Source: Undaria pinnatifida (lineage: Eukaryota > Sar > Phaeophyceae > Laminariales > Alariaceae). From it: a stretch of DNA of 64,000 nt. The position numbers were made by a program, and so were the translations under genes. Below are positions 51,001 to 60,399 of this stretch, one piece after another. The notes under the pieces are model-generated. The model did not search any database. It was not told the origin of the DNA and was given only the letters and a program-made list of their open reading frames with translations. The stretch is from NCBI GenBank assembly GCA_012845835.1, contig JABAKD010000023.1, forward strand, positions 9,057,840-9,121,839. Reading direction: 5' to 3'. Each line of letters opens with the position of its first letter. Position 1 is the first letter of the stretch.

Positions 51001-51189
51001 TACGTCGTATACCAGGGTATTTGTATATACTCGTAGCAATATACCAGGTACCCGCCGCCATGTGAGATCAGTTTGCACGTTTGACCTTTTCACTTGTGCG
51101 CCTTCTTCCGTATCGTGCGTTTTTAGGCGGGAAAGCGTAGTATTTCCCTGACGAATTTTGATTTCACTTGGTTTTCCGGATCTTCCTAG

Positions 51190-51268
51190 GGCTCCAGCAC
51201 CTTTGTGTGACCACGGACTCTAGATTTTTGACAAGAGTTAATGTGAGAAAACAACAACAACAACCAGG
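51190..51268 (-). repeat. D3 microsatellite-linked repeat, copy 3
   Basis: Minus: TTGTTGTTGTTTTCTCACAT, TAACTCTTGTCAAAAATCTA, GAGTCCGTGGTCACA. Confidence 0.6.
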
Positions 51269-51334
51269 TATAGTTATTCAAACAATATATACATACTCGT
51301 ATTTTTGAACGAATTAAAAAAAGTGAATAAAAAT

Positions 51335-51605
51335 ATGCACTTGAGTTGTGTGTGTGAGATAGACCAACAAGGAGTTTGATCAAAAACTCAGCTTTGCAAG
51401 CTGCGTACAAGTGTTGTATGATGCTTTCGATCGCGCGTGTTACGGGGGGGTGTATACCCTCGTGAAGGATACCGGTCGTGACCCCCCCTGCTGATGCCGG
51501 GATCGACGGGACCAAGACGTCCAGCCTTGTTCTGCGCACGGAAACTGTATAACCCGCACTGAGGGGGACAAAACCAAACCTCTTGTGGAATTCAGAATGC
51601 ATGAA
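51335..51605 (-). repeat. F1 arm, diverged
   Basis: AGCTTTGCAAGCTGCGTACA, TTTCGATCGCGCGTGTTACG, TGCGCACGGAAACTGTATAA, CCCGCACTGAGGGGGACAAA. Confidence 0.7.
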
Positions 51606-51694
51606 ACAAATATTTCTTACAGCAGTGTGGGTATCTTTTGGAGTGGGCTACGTGGGTCTACCGGGTTTGTACGCAAGTTCCCGTGTACACCTCA

Positions 51695-51936
51695 TATCAT
51701 ATAATCCCCCTCAGAAACGGGTTCTTTAGTTTCCGCGCACAGACTGACTAGCATCGCCCTGTTGACCCTGATAGCTACACTGTAGTTGCAAGGGGAGTCG
51801 CCGACCTATATCCTTAATGAGGACACACAACCCGTAATACGCGCGAGCGGAGTATCACACACAGCTTGCGAAGATAAGTTTCGACAAAATATTCGATCTC
51901 ACAGCTGGAGTGTATTTTTATCTTTATAATAGTATC
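51695..51936 (+). repeat. F1 arm
   Basis: CCCCCTCAGAAACGGGTTCT, CCGCGCACAGACTGACTAGC, GGGGAGTCGCCGACCTATAT, GCGAAGATAAGTTTCGACAA and TCACAGCTGGAGTGTATTTT. Together with 50635-51000 it could form the ends of one 1.3-kb fold-back copy with extra arms in the middle. Confidence 0.85.
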
Positions 51937-52595
51937 CCACCTTGGCGAGATTTTGACTTTTTTTGCAAAAACGCCGGAAAATAAAAGGATCAACTGCTGA
52001 GAGCGCATGTTACCGCAAAACCTTTTGGTTTTGTCGCTATACTGCTGCCAATATAAATCAAGTCCAAAAAAGGTATTAGGCCGTTTAACACCGCACTTCC
52101 GATATGGGGACAAAACACTTGGGATTAGACTGAACTTAGGAGTTGGAAAATGGGTCAAGCCGCTTAGTGCTTGCTCGTTCAGTTCTTACGCGTTTTAGAA
52201 GTACGGTAGGTACCCCTTGAAAAGTTCGAACTCAGTGTCCACAAACGTAGGGTGTTTTTTTCTACTGGAAAAAAGATCAGGTGTAAATGTTCTTGCCTCC
52301 GAGACATGAGGGGGCATTTTTACTCACGCTTGGAGAAGAACGCAGTTTATTGTAAATACTCTTGTCTCCGAAACAGGGGGAGGCCTTTATTGCCGACACT
52401 GGAGAAGAAGCACACCGATTACAAGTAATACTGTCTCCGAAAACTTGGGTGCAGTCCATAAGCCCTTTGGAACTGCGTGTGTAGTTCTTGATCGCTTTAC
52501 AGCTTCGGGTAACTTGTAGAGCTGCGGGCAGCCTTTGAAAAATATCTCCACGAAACAACGCGGGTGTTTTTTTTATTTTATTTGATGCTCGAAAT
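51937..52595. other. Unassigned stretch
   Basis: A loose repeat of ACTCTTGTCTCCGAAACAGG and related blocks (CTCCGAGACATGAGG, CTCCGAAAACTTGGG) occurs at 52290-52450. No gene. Confidence 0.45.
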
Positions 52596-52599
52596 AGCC

Positions 52600-52945
52600 C
52601 GACAACGTGTCCAAGTACTCTCGCCGAGTGCATAGTAGTGCTCGAAGAGGGTTTTTTCTTGAAAAAAAATGACGAGGGAAAAAAAAAACGCGCGAGAGAG
52701 CGTGAGTTAGCAGAATTCGACGAAAAAATGATATATGACGTGTATGGTATCACATCGATTGTATTCCCTTGAAAAAACACGAGCGAAATAACGCGAGAGG
52801 CGTGATTGAGCGAAATTCGATGAGTATTCGACGACGAGTATAGAGAGCTGAGAAGTGGGGATGCCGAAGCCTATGCGCGATAAAAACGAAGACATGCACT
52901 TGGGGGGAAACATGGGGAGGACACCTGTGACCGTGGCTTGAAGAT
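52600..52945 (+). mobile_element. S1 SINE, diverged, internally expanded
   Basis: CTCGCCGAGTGCATAGTAGT, GCGAGAGAGCGTGAGTTAGC, then a second AACGCGAGAGGCGTGATTGA block, CTATGCGCGATAAAAACGAA and CACCTGTGACCGTGGCTTGA. The tRNA-like head is not recognised. Confidence 0.65.
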
Positions 52946-53475
52946 GGCTGAGGGTAAAATTTGAAACCTTTTTTTGGGTTAATCTGGAGAGTTGAAGTGA
53001 TGATTAACCAAAAAAAGAAACTGTCTCCAGAAACGTGGGTGGCTTTTAGGAACTGCGGGCGTAGTTCTTATGGAACTGCGGGTTCAGCTATTAATTACGC
53101 CGTCGGAACTGCTAGTGCGGGTTCGGCTCTCACGCCCTTCGAGACCACAGAGGAAAAAATTGATGACGAAAATTGTCGATTACGGCATCGGCCACTGCTG
53201 TTGGTTACCGATGATGAAAAACGTGGGGTCCGACCAGGGTGCCTGGGGGGGTTGGAATAGCATACACTTGACATCAAAAACGTAAAAATGGAGCGGCAGG
53301 GGGAGGGGGGGGGGGGGGGAGGTACTCATTTGTTGCTTGCCTTAGTCATTCGGCCATTGACTGCGCATCGCTTTCGAGACGGAGCTTGGGCGGGGGGGGG
53401 AGGGTCTTTTAATCCAAGCGATTCAAAGATAGGAAAAACATGAGGAAAAGAAAACCTGTGTTGTCCTATTATTGG
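52946..53475. other. Unassigned stretch with G runs
   Basis: GGAACTGCGGG motifs repeat at 53048-53110, with G runs at 53300-53320 and 53390-53402. No gene. Confidence 0.45.
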
Positions 53476-53575
53476 ATCGTCCTGCGATCACAGCGCTCCG
53501 GTTAGTTTTCCCTTCCTGACCATTTTTTGATGTGAGATGTCGAAAACATGACTGCCCAGGCGCCTTCGGGTCCCA
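53476..53575 (+). mobile_element. M4 element, one end
   Basis: GATCGTCCTGCGATCACAGC, GCTCCGGTTAG, CTGACCATTTTTTGATGTGA, GATGTCGAAAACATGACTGC match the termini of the element at 55200-55500. Confidence 0.65.
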
Positions 53576-53589
53576 AATGAACAATTGCG

Positions 53590-53780
53590 CACCTCATGTA
53601 GATAATGTAGATCATACCGATCATGCAGATCATATACATCATGTGACTCATGTAGATCATGTAGGTCATATACATCATATAGATCATAGCGATCACATGT
53701 ATTTTATAGATCATATAAATCATTGATTATCATTGAGACCATAGAAGAGGTTATGCATATATTATAGATCATGTAGATCA
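53590..53780. repeat. ATGTAGATC-type minisatellite
   Basis: Imperfect 9-12 bp units (CATGTAGATCATG, CATATAGATCATAG). The Met/Ile/Tyr-rich and His/Asp-rich frames are repeat readings. The array is interrupted by an F1 sequence and resumes at 53985. Confidence 0.85.
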
Positions 53781-53784
53781 TACA

Positions 53785-53892
53785 TATGCGCGATCGGAGT
53801 ATCACACACAGCTTGCGAAGATGAGTTTTGCATTTCGACAAAATACTCGATCTCACAGCTGGAGTGTATTTTATTTTTTGCAATATATAATC
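53785..53892 (+). repeat. F1 arm end inside the AGATCAT array
   Basis: GCGCGATCGGAGTATCACAC, AGCTTGCGAAGATGAGTTTT, a small insertion GCATT, then CGACAAAATACTCGATCTCA and CAGCTGGAGTGTATTTTATT. Confidence 0.9.
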
Positions 53893-53984
53893 TACAGTAG
53901 ATCGTGTATCTGCCATTGTGATGCGTTGTGCAGGATGTGTACATAACGAGTACTGAACCGACCCCTGGAAATTTTCGCTATAGA

Positions 53985-54375
53985 TCATGCAGATCGCACG
54001 GCTCCCGCCAGGTAACATGAGCTACAGATCATACAGATTGTCCGTGAGCCGTGCAACGGTAGAGGTGCATCACGTTTTTTCTGAGGGTCCCCGCTTGAAG
54101 AGCTCTACCAGGCATGCCTCACCCAAAAACTGACTTGTTGATAGAGTAAACCGAAAGCGCAGCTCGATGAACAGACGCATAAATGGCCTGGTATAGAAAT
54201 AATTAATGTTGCGATAGATGAAGCGTCATTCCGACGAACTGCGGGGGTAAGGAGGACCGTCTTTAAAAAAACATCCTCATCAAGAAAATGCCACCTCTAT
54301 CGTCGCTCATGCAGATTGTACGGCTCCCACCCGGTAACATGAGCTGCGTTGTACGGATCGTCCGTGAAAGATCTA
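53985..54375 (+). mobile_element. M1-like element between two copies of its flank
   Basis: CGGTAGAGGTGCATCACG (54056) and ATGCCACCTCTATCGTCGCT (54290) are M1-like termini. The flanks CAGATCGCACGGCTCCCGCC, AGGTAACATGAGCT (53993) and CAGATTGTACGGCTCCCACC, CGGTAACATGAGCTGC (54311) are two copies of the same ~60 bp, one on each side. Confidence 0.55.
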
Positions 54376-54739
54376 GATCACCAAGTGGGGCTCATCTATT
54401 CTGACGTGTGCTAGTGTTTGCAAGGACTCGTGCGGGACGGGTGCAGGCCGCGTCAGCATGACCCCTACTCTTGCCGCTGCGCGCGCTTAGGCTACAGCGG
54501 TGATTCACATATTTGACCTTTCCAACCAGTTTACCCCTGTGATACCATTAGGGGTCGCACTTCGACCGGTGTTTGGTATGGGTTAGGATTGGGATTATTT
54601 AGGCATGGTTGAAAAAAACACGATAGTGTAGGACACCCTCACGCTACGAGGCATGGTACTCGTACGAGTAGGCGCTTGGATTTGCACGTCCCCTCCGTGG
54701 TCGTCGTTGCTGTTGTTGTTTTTTTGTCGCTGTGCTGTG

Positions 54740-55090
54740 ATGTAGTGAACGAATCGAAGCGAGTCGTCAAAATGCTGAATTCTCCTCGCGATAAAAAAAA
54801 TGAAGGCACGTTCCTGGTATTGTAGTGGGGGGGAAAGGGGAGGAGGGCTCCGCTATGTAACCCCGAATCTGAGCTTACTACGTTTGACCCCGGATCTGAG
54901 CTTACTAGGTTTTTTTTTTTTTTTTCATCCGGCGGATGGGGAAAAATAAAGCTGTAGCTCACCACACTTCCAAGTATTTTCATACGCGTCGTGTGTCGAT
55001 TTAACTCAGTTGCTTCCGCAGCCCAACGCTTACTACTGCTGAGAGGGAGGGCGAGAGTAGACCGAAGTTAATAAATGAGATGGAGGAACA
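54740..55090 (+). mobile_element. S2 SINE split by an N1 insertion
   Basis: Body blocks GCGAGTCGTCAAAATGCTGA, CTCGCGATAAAAAAAATGAA, CCCCGGATCTGAGCTTACTA, then after the insertion CTACTGCTGAGAGGGAGGGC. The head is not recognisable. Confidence 0.7.
54908..55027 (-). mobile_element. N1 retroposon flanked by 8-bp GCTTACTA duplication
   Basis: A 120-bp 5'-truncated N1 with poly-A tail (T run on plus strand). GCTTACTA stands at 54900-54907 and again at 55028-55035, joining the S2 body when the insert is removed. This is the hallmark of target-primed reverse transcription and shows that N1 is a retroposon. Confidence 0.85.
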
Positions 55091-55199
55091 AATATATAGA
55101 CTATATATGTATGTGTGTGTAAACTCCGAAAAGGGTCAGGCCGGTTAAAAAGAACTGCGGATGGTTGCCTTTCAGAAGTGTGCGTACTGCTGTACGTTT

Positions 55200-55500
55200 T
55201 TTGTTGCGTGTTACTTGAGGGCGCCCGGACAGTCTTGTCTCGAGACCTCACGCAAAAAATGGTCAGAATGGAAAATCAACCGGAGCGCTGTGATCGCACG
55301 ACGATTTCGGTAAACATTTTTTTTTTTTTTTTTTTTTTTAAACGGCTTGGTTGTAGAGACCCCCCTGCCCCCCCCCCGCCCCCTCCCCTTGTCCGCTTGC
55401 AAATCGTCCTGCGACCAGCGCTCCAGTTGGCTTTTCCATTCTGACCATATTTGATGTGAGATGTATGTTGTCGCAATCCCCGGGCACGCTCGTGTTACTT
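55200..55500. mobile_element. M4 element with ~100-bp terminal inverted repeats
   Basis: Left: CGAGACCTCACGCAAAAAAT, GGTCAGAATGGAAAATCAAC, CGGAGCGCTGTGATCGCACG. Right: AAATCGTCCTGCGACCAGCG, CTCCAGTTGGCTTTTCCATT, CTGACCATATTTGATGTGAG. The centre is a 22-base T run and a C-rich tract. No ORF. A related end lies at 53476. Confidence 0.75.
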
Positions 55501-55758
55501 GCCGAGAAAATGGTAAGTTTGTCTATGTACCATTATTATTTTATTATTATGGATATTATAGCCTTTTGTATGTTGTTATTCATGTTGACCCCGACATCAT
55601 GCATATGATAGGAGCCATAATACCATGTATTCAAGAGATGGTCGTGTGTAATTGTCTGCTTTATTTACCGTTCCTCTCTATGTTATGTTTTCGTAACGCT
55701 TTTTTTTTTCGGTTCTGCGCGCACTTTTTGTTCCCTGCCTCTATTGATAGCATTCTAT

Positions 55759-55863
55759 TTACGGGGGACCATAGTAAATAGGATCAAATATTGTTAGTCA
55801 AAATAGGGAAATATATTGGTTTTTGTCTGTACCGTAGGTCCTGTTTACTATGGTCCCCCGTAA
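55759..55863. mobile_element. M5 MITE, 105 bp, TA-flanked
   Basis: Ends TTACGGGGGACCATAGTAAA and TTTACTATGGTCCCCCGTAA are inverted over about 27 bp with three mismatches. If the duplication is TA, the termini start CGGGGGACC, which would fit a Tc1/mariner-type MITE. Confidence 0.75.
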
Positions 55864-55929
55864 TACCTCCTTAAATTTCACCTCCGAAGGAAGAAAAAAT
55901 ATTCATCTGTGAACACGAGCGGCCGTCGT

Positions 55930-56002
55930 ATCACGCAGCTTTGCCCGAGGTGGGCGTCTATCTTAAAATCTACTGAACTCACGACTGACGCGTTTAATAG
56001 AC
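55930..56002 (+). repeat. F1b variant
   Basis: TATCACGCAGCTTTGCCCGA, AAAATCTACTGAACTCACGA, CTGACGCG. Confidence 0.5.
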
Positions 56003-56027
56003 TAATTTTTTTTCACCTGGTATGATA

Positions 56028-56125
56028 AACGCGCGATCGGAGTATCACACACAGCTGGCGAAGATGAGCTTCGACGAAATCTTCGAACTCACAGCTGGGG
56101 TGTATGTTCATGTTCATAATAAACT
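56028..56125 (+). repeat. F1 arm end
   Basis: GCGCGATCGGAGTATCACAC, GAAGATGAGCTTCGACGAAA, TCGAACTCACAGCTGGGGTG. Confidence 0.85.
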
Positions 56126-56159
56126 GTGCATTTTGCGGTTTTTGTATCCGCGTTTGGCA

Positions 56160-56330
56160 TTTGCGTGGCTATTTTATTTTATTTTTGTAAGCGGATGGGG
56201 AAACATAAGCTGACCTCACTTATTTATACCACGTATTTTCATCTACGTCGCGTGTCAATTTAGCTCATTTGTATTCGCAATCCAGCGCCAGTCGGCGTAT
56301 CCTGCGGCTTCCGTGGTGGCTACAGATCTC
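56160..56330 (-). mobile_element. N1 retroposon, diverged
   Basis: Minus: CAGGATACGCCGACTGGCGC, GCTAAATTGACACGCGACGT, GATGAAAATACGTGG and CCCCATCCGCTTAC. Confidence 0.7.
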
Positions 56331-56427
56331 CTTGTACTGCTGTGTCTGCGATGTATATCTCTTGCCCGTACCGTTGTTTGTGACCCTGGTATGGTATAAG
56401 CTACACTACACTACTGCTGTACCTCCA

Positions 56428-56590
56428 AGGGGAGTCGCCGACCTATATCCTTAATGAGGACACCCACCCAGTAGTAGTACGCGCGATCGGAGGAGCGCAC
56501 ACAGCTAGTAGTTTGCAAATATAAGTTTCGACGAGAAATCTTAGTCTTCGATCTCACAGCTGGAGTGTAGTTTTTGTTTTGCATATATTT
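56428..56590 (+). repeat. F1 arm, outer half
   Basis: GGGGAGTCGCCGACCTATAT, CCTTAATGAGGACACCC, GCGCGATCGGAGG, AATATAAGTTTCGACG and CGATCTCACAGCTGGAGTGT. A D5 block (TTTGTGACCACAGAGCTTGT) follows at 56598. Confidence 0.85.
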
Positions 56591-56850
56591 ATTAGTGTAG
56601 TTTGTGACCACAGAGCTTGTCCCTCTCAAGGATGTCGGTATGGACGCCGGGTACGCTGGTTGTCGATGGGTGCGAAAGGGCAGTTTAATATGAACACATA
56701 CACTCTTACTGTGGGTGGGTGGGTGGGTGGGTGTGCTGTTCACCTTATACTCTCATTTCTGTTGATACGACTCGTTTATATTCAGGCCAACCAGTGTCCG
56801 TGTCGATGCCTCCTACTTACAAGAGACTAGATGACACTGGTTTCCCCGAT

Positions 56851-56940
56851 TTAACCCCTTCACAACTGGAACCCCTTTCTTGGGGACAATTTTACTCGAA
56901 TTTAGTATAGGGAGGGATTTGGGGGCTCTAAAGGGATTAA
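56851..56940 (-). mobile_element. M2 MITE, 90 bp
   Basis: TTAACCCCTTCACAACTGGA to GGGGGCTCTAAAGGGATTAA; TTAA at both ends. Opposite orientation to the copy 138 bp downstream. Confidence 0.85.
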
Positions 56941-57078
56941 GAGCGCCCCGTGTCGAGCCGAATTATTTATCTTGCGCTCTCAACTGTAAAACGCTCTTAT
57001 CTGTAGCGGAAAATGTTCACCAACCTTTTGGGTGTAGCGGGACATGCCGATTTGGCCGCTTTTAGTTCCCGAATGGGC

Positions 57079-57168
57079 TTAACCCCCTTTTCAACCCCAA
57101 CATCCCTCCCTGTACTAAATTCAAGTAAATTTGTCCCCAAAAAGGGTTTCCAGTTGTGAAGGCGCTAA
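57079..57168 (+). mobile_element. M2 MITE, 90 bp
   Basis: TTAACCCCCTTTTCAACCCC to GTTGTGAAGGCGCTAA. Exactly the same length as the copy at 56851. Confidence 0.8.
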
Positions 57169-57499
57169 CTCGGGTGCTCTCAAATTGGGGTACCCAAAAC
57201 TGTGTTCGTAGTATGACAAACACCCATCCCATCTTTGTATCTTGCAGTCGTGTGTATCCCCGAGTATTTCCAGCACGGTCACTTTTGTTTTTCGGAGACC
57301 AACGGTGGAATGGGTAGGGTGGACCGGTACTGGACCGAGTCCGACGGAAGGCTGTTTTCTCATGGCCGGGGGTTTTGTTGGTAGGTGAGCTTGCGCAAGT
57401 CCCGCACTACCCGGAACGATGCCGTTCCGGGTGGCTATCTCCGCCGCACCTGATCCTCGGGGGCCAGTCAGGTCGGGTTGACGTACTCACGCATCCGTA
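57169..57499. other. Unassigned stretch
   Basis: GC-rich, no motif; a hairpin-like CCCGGAACGATGCCGTTCCG lies at 57409-57430. Confidence 0.45.
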
Positions 57500-57715
57500 T
57501 ACAACGGCAGCTTGCGCTGCCGGAGTAGTAACTCGTGCCGCCGGTAGGGACAGCTCGCGCTATCGTTATCGCGGGATCCGAAGGACACGCCAGCGAAACC
57601 AGCTGGATTGCGAATGCAGTCGAGTTAAATCGACACCCGACGTGTATGAAAATACTTGGGAAGTGTGGTGAGCTTGAGCTTTATTTTTCCCCATCCGTCG
57701 CAGGGTATATGATAC
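57500..57715 (+). mobile_element. N1 retroposon, reference copy
   Basis: Longest N1: GGCAGCTTGCGCTGCCGGAG (itself a hairpin), AGGGACAGCTCGCGCTATCG, GGATCCGAAGGACACGCCAG, GAGTTAAATCGACACCCGAC, GTATGAAAATACTTGG, GTGGTGAGCTTGAGCTTTAT, CCCATCCGTCGCAGGGTATA. No tRNA-type A or B boxes are recognised. Confidence 0.85.
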
Positions 57716-57725
57716 TCGTAGATAG

Positions 57726-58110
57726 ACGGTCGCCCCGGTGGTTTAGTGGCCACCCTCGAATGAGCCTCGAATGAGCCTCGAATGAGCCTCGAATGCTACT
57801 AGGGTTGTTTGAGGGGATCAAAATCCAAGGGGATCGGCCTTTTTTTTGTTTATTCGCACCAGTAAAATATCAGAAAGGAATCAACCGCTGAGAGTGTCTA
57901 GCCGCCCGCGTGGGTGGTGGGCGGAATATGATGCGAGTCGACGAGGAAAGGGAAAGGCCGGAATCTTCTCGCGATAAAAACGAAGACGCGCACCTTTTAT
58001 TGTAGTGAGGAGGGGGAACAAGAGCCTGATTAGTTTCCCCGGATCTGAGTCACGTCTATGGAGGGAGAAGGAGGGAAAAAAGTGCGAAAGTAATGGAAGG
58101 GATGAGCAAA
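57726..58110 (+). mobile_element. S2 SINE with expanded anticodon-arm region
   Basis: Head CGGTCGCCCCGGTGGTTTAG, A-box TGGTTTAGTGG. At 57754-57798 the unit CCTCGAATGAG is repeated four times where the head normally has one CCTCGAAT. Body GATGCGAGTCGACGAGGAAA, CTCGCGATAAAAACGAAGAC, CCCCGGATCTGAGTCACGTC. Confidence 0.8.
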
Positions 58111-58665
58111 TAATTCAGTAGGTATAGCAAAAAAGAGATCCCGGATTCATGCGTAACTTGGTGATTTCACGTTGATGCGGAAGAAGGATGGCGTGGCGGC
58201 GTGTGTTCAATCTGTCCTGCCCCTGTGTACAGAAACTTCCGGCGTGCGCTTGCTTCCTCATATACCTCCGTAGTATTTTTTCCAAGATGATTTTCGTCGA
58301 TCCCAGGGTGTTTTTTTTGGGGGGGGGAGATATATTCTTCGATTTCAGAGTTGTTGGAGGCCTGTCCTGCTGCGACCACGGGCTATTCATTGATCATGAC
58401 CATGGGATCGTGTGGGAAAACCAGCAGCAGCAGAAGCAGCAGCTTCTAACGTTGTACGGGGATCTAGGGAGGGACTCGGCGTAGATGCACTTTCGACGGG
58501 GCGCGATGGCCACCCGGACATGACCCCCCCGGCCCCGCCGGACCTGGGCAAGCAACTCATGAGTACGCCCCCCCCCCCCCGCCCTCCCGCCCCCCGGACC
58601 TGAGCTTTTCAAAACTGAATAACCTCTGCCTAGGGAAATGTTGAGCTTACGCTTCGTTTATGCAG
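58111..58665. other. Unassigned stretch
   Basis: CAGCAGCAGAAGCAGCAGC at 58423-58441 and C runs at 58567-58590. No gene. Confidence 0.45.
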
Positions 58666-58741
58666 TAGTGGTTCCTCTATAGTGCCGTTATGTGCAAGCC
58701 AGATATAACGGCACTGTAGCGGAAACCGGCACTACGGCACT

Positions 58742-59122
58742 ACACATGTGCTACGAAAGAGGTGGCCCTTTTTTTTGTCTACAATGGTTTATTGACGACG
58801 GGGCACCCACCTTAACCCCTCTAGAGCCCCCAGATCCCTACCTACACTATCTTTAAATATAATTGTCTCCAAGAAGGGTTTCCAGTTGCAAAGGCGTTAG
58901 CCGAAAATCGTCGGAATCTCGTTTTTTTTTGTTCTGCACTACAGCACTATTTATACCAGGTAGTAGTTTTCGTTGCGTACCTACTACTAGACCATGGGAA
59001 TTTTTCATCCTGTCAAAAGCAGTTCTAGTTTTGTTTTTTTCTGCCAAATCGTTTTTTTTTTGGGAGAGATCCGAAGCTCTTCGCGTGAAAAAAAACTGGG
59101 AAAGTAAATGGTGCATGTCTTA
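58742..59122 (+). mobile_element. M1 MITE with M2 inserted
   Basis: Start ACATGTGCTACGAAAGAGGT, block GACGACGGGGCACCCACC, then M2 (58812-58900), then CCGAAAATCGTCGGAA, ACTAGACCATGGGAATTTTT and AATGGTGCATGTCTTAAA. First of a tandem row of M1 copies. Confidence 0.8.
58812..58900 (+). mobile_element. M2 MITE inside M1
   Basis: TTAA CCCCTCTAGAGCCCCC to GTTGCAAAGGCGTTAG. In uninterrupted M1 copies the site reads CTCCTTAACCCAAAATCG, so the TTAA was duplicated (the right one now TTAG). Confidence 0.85.
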
Positions 59123-59353
59123 AACGGTGTATGAATGACGGGACACTTTTCGACCAAAATCGTCGGATTTAAATCGTCGGATTTTTTTTTTTCAATTTTC
59201 TTTTTTTTCGGCGCTAGTTTTCGTTGTAATTACCGCAACTAGGACACGGGAGTTTTCATCCTACGCCGGTAGCAGAGTTGGTTTTTCTCCAGATCGGTTA
59301 TTGGAGAGGTCTAAAGCTCCTCCGGTCAGGGCCCTCGCGAAAAACAATGGTGC
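59123..59353 (+). mobile_element. M1 MITE, second in tandem
   Basis: AAACGGTGTATGAATGACGG, CGACCAAAATCGTCGGA, GACACGGGAGTTTTCATCCT, TCTCCAGATCGGTTATTGGA and AACAATGGTGCACCTTAAAA. It lacks both outer tips, as if copies were joined by unequal exchange. Confidence 0.75.
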
Positions 59354-59940
59354 ACCTTAAAAACGATTTCTGAATGAAGGGGCAACTTATCACCCAAAAT
59401 CGTCGGGATTTTTTCTTGTTTTTTTTTCTGCACTAGTTTTCGTTGTATGTACCTGGTATGCATGTTTTGTTTTTTTTTGGACACTTCTAGTTTTAAGCTT
59501 CTGGACAAGCCGTGGTCTCAGGTGTCGTCCCTTCGTCCCCCCGGTTCTTGCCTTCAATTTTTACCGCGCATAGGGTTCAGCAATCCCACTCACTGCTCGT
59601 CGATTTTCCATCGGGTGTTGCTACCTCACGCTCTCGCGCTTTCCGCAAGTCAATTTGTGCACAAGAAAAAATCCCCACGAATGTATGTATGCGAGTATGC
59701 GCTCGGCGGGCTCGAACTCACGAAACTGACCTATACCAGGCTCGAGGATAACCTGATAGGCCACCGGGGCGACTGAATCATACGTATATATACCTAGGCC
59801 ATGGCATCTTTCATCCTGTACCGGTAACACTTTTACCGCGGTGTTTCTCCATGTCGGCTTTTGGGAAAAATCGAAAAAAGTCGAAAGCTCCGCAAGTAAG
59901 GACCTTAACAATTTAAAATTGGTGCACGTCTACAACAGTA
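59354..59940 (+). mobile_element. M1 MITE, third in tandem, split by S1
   Basis: AAACGATTTCTGAATGAAGG, CACCCAAAATCGTCGGGAT, TTCGTTGTATGTACC, then the S1 insertion, then TATATACCTAGGCCATGGCA, TTTCATCCTGTACCGG and AATTGGTGCACGTCTACAAC. Confidence 0.75.
59480..59774 (-). mobile_element. S1 SINE inserted in M1
   Basis: Minus: TCGCCCCGGTGGCCTATCAG head, B-box GTGAGTTCGAGCCCGCC, body TTGCGGAAAGCGCGAGAGCG, TGTGCGCGGT-type block, end AGAAGCTTAAAACTAGAAGT. TATGTACC before and TATATACC after may be the target duplication. Confidence 0.85.
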
Positions 59941-59969
59941 GCATCATTTTCTTTTCTTTTTTTCTTTGG

Positions 59970-60262
59970 CGCACGCTTCTACTTCCAGCTTCTGGGCAAA
60001 GCCGTGGTCACAAGTGTCGTCCCTTCTCCCTCCCGGTTCTTGCCTTCCATTTTTATCGCGCATAGGGTTGAGCACTCCCACTGCTCGTCGATTTTTCATC
60101 GAATGTTGTTGACTCACGCTCTCGCGCTTTCCGCAAGTCAATTTGAGCACAAGGAAAAGTCCCGACGAATTTATACGAGTATGCACTCGGCGGGGCTCAA
60201 ACTCACGAAACTGACCTATACCAGGCTCGAGGATAGCCTGATACGCCACCGGGGCGACCGGG
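59970..60262 (-). mobile_element. S1 SINE
   Basis: Minus: CCGGTCGCCCCGGTGGCGTA, B-box GTGAGTTTGAGCCCCGC, body GCGTGAGTCAACAACATTCG, CTATGCGCGATAAAAATGGA, GGCTTTGCCCAGAAGCTGGA. Confidence 0.85.
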
Positions 60263-60399
60263 TAGTCATGTCACTACCCTGCACACTGCCACTACTTGTT
60301 GCTCCCCTCCGTGCCAAGCGATTTCACAGGCACTGTAGCGGGCAACCGGCACTACTCAACAGGCACTATAGAGGAAACCGACACTACTCCGCGCACTGG

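Noticed and set aside
53502-53726. ORFs with repeated MIYMIYM or HVDHIDH motifs
   Set aside because: Readings of the ATGTAGATC minisatellite.
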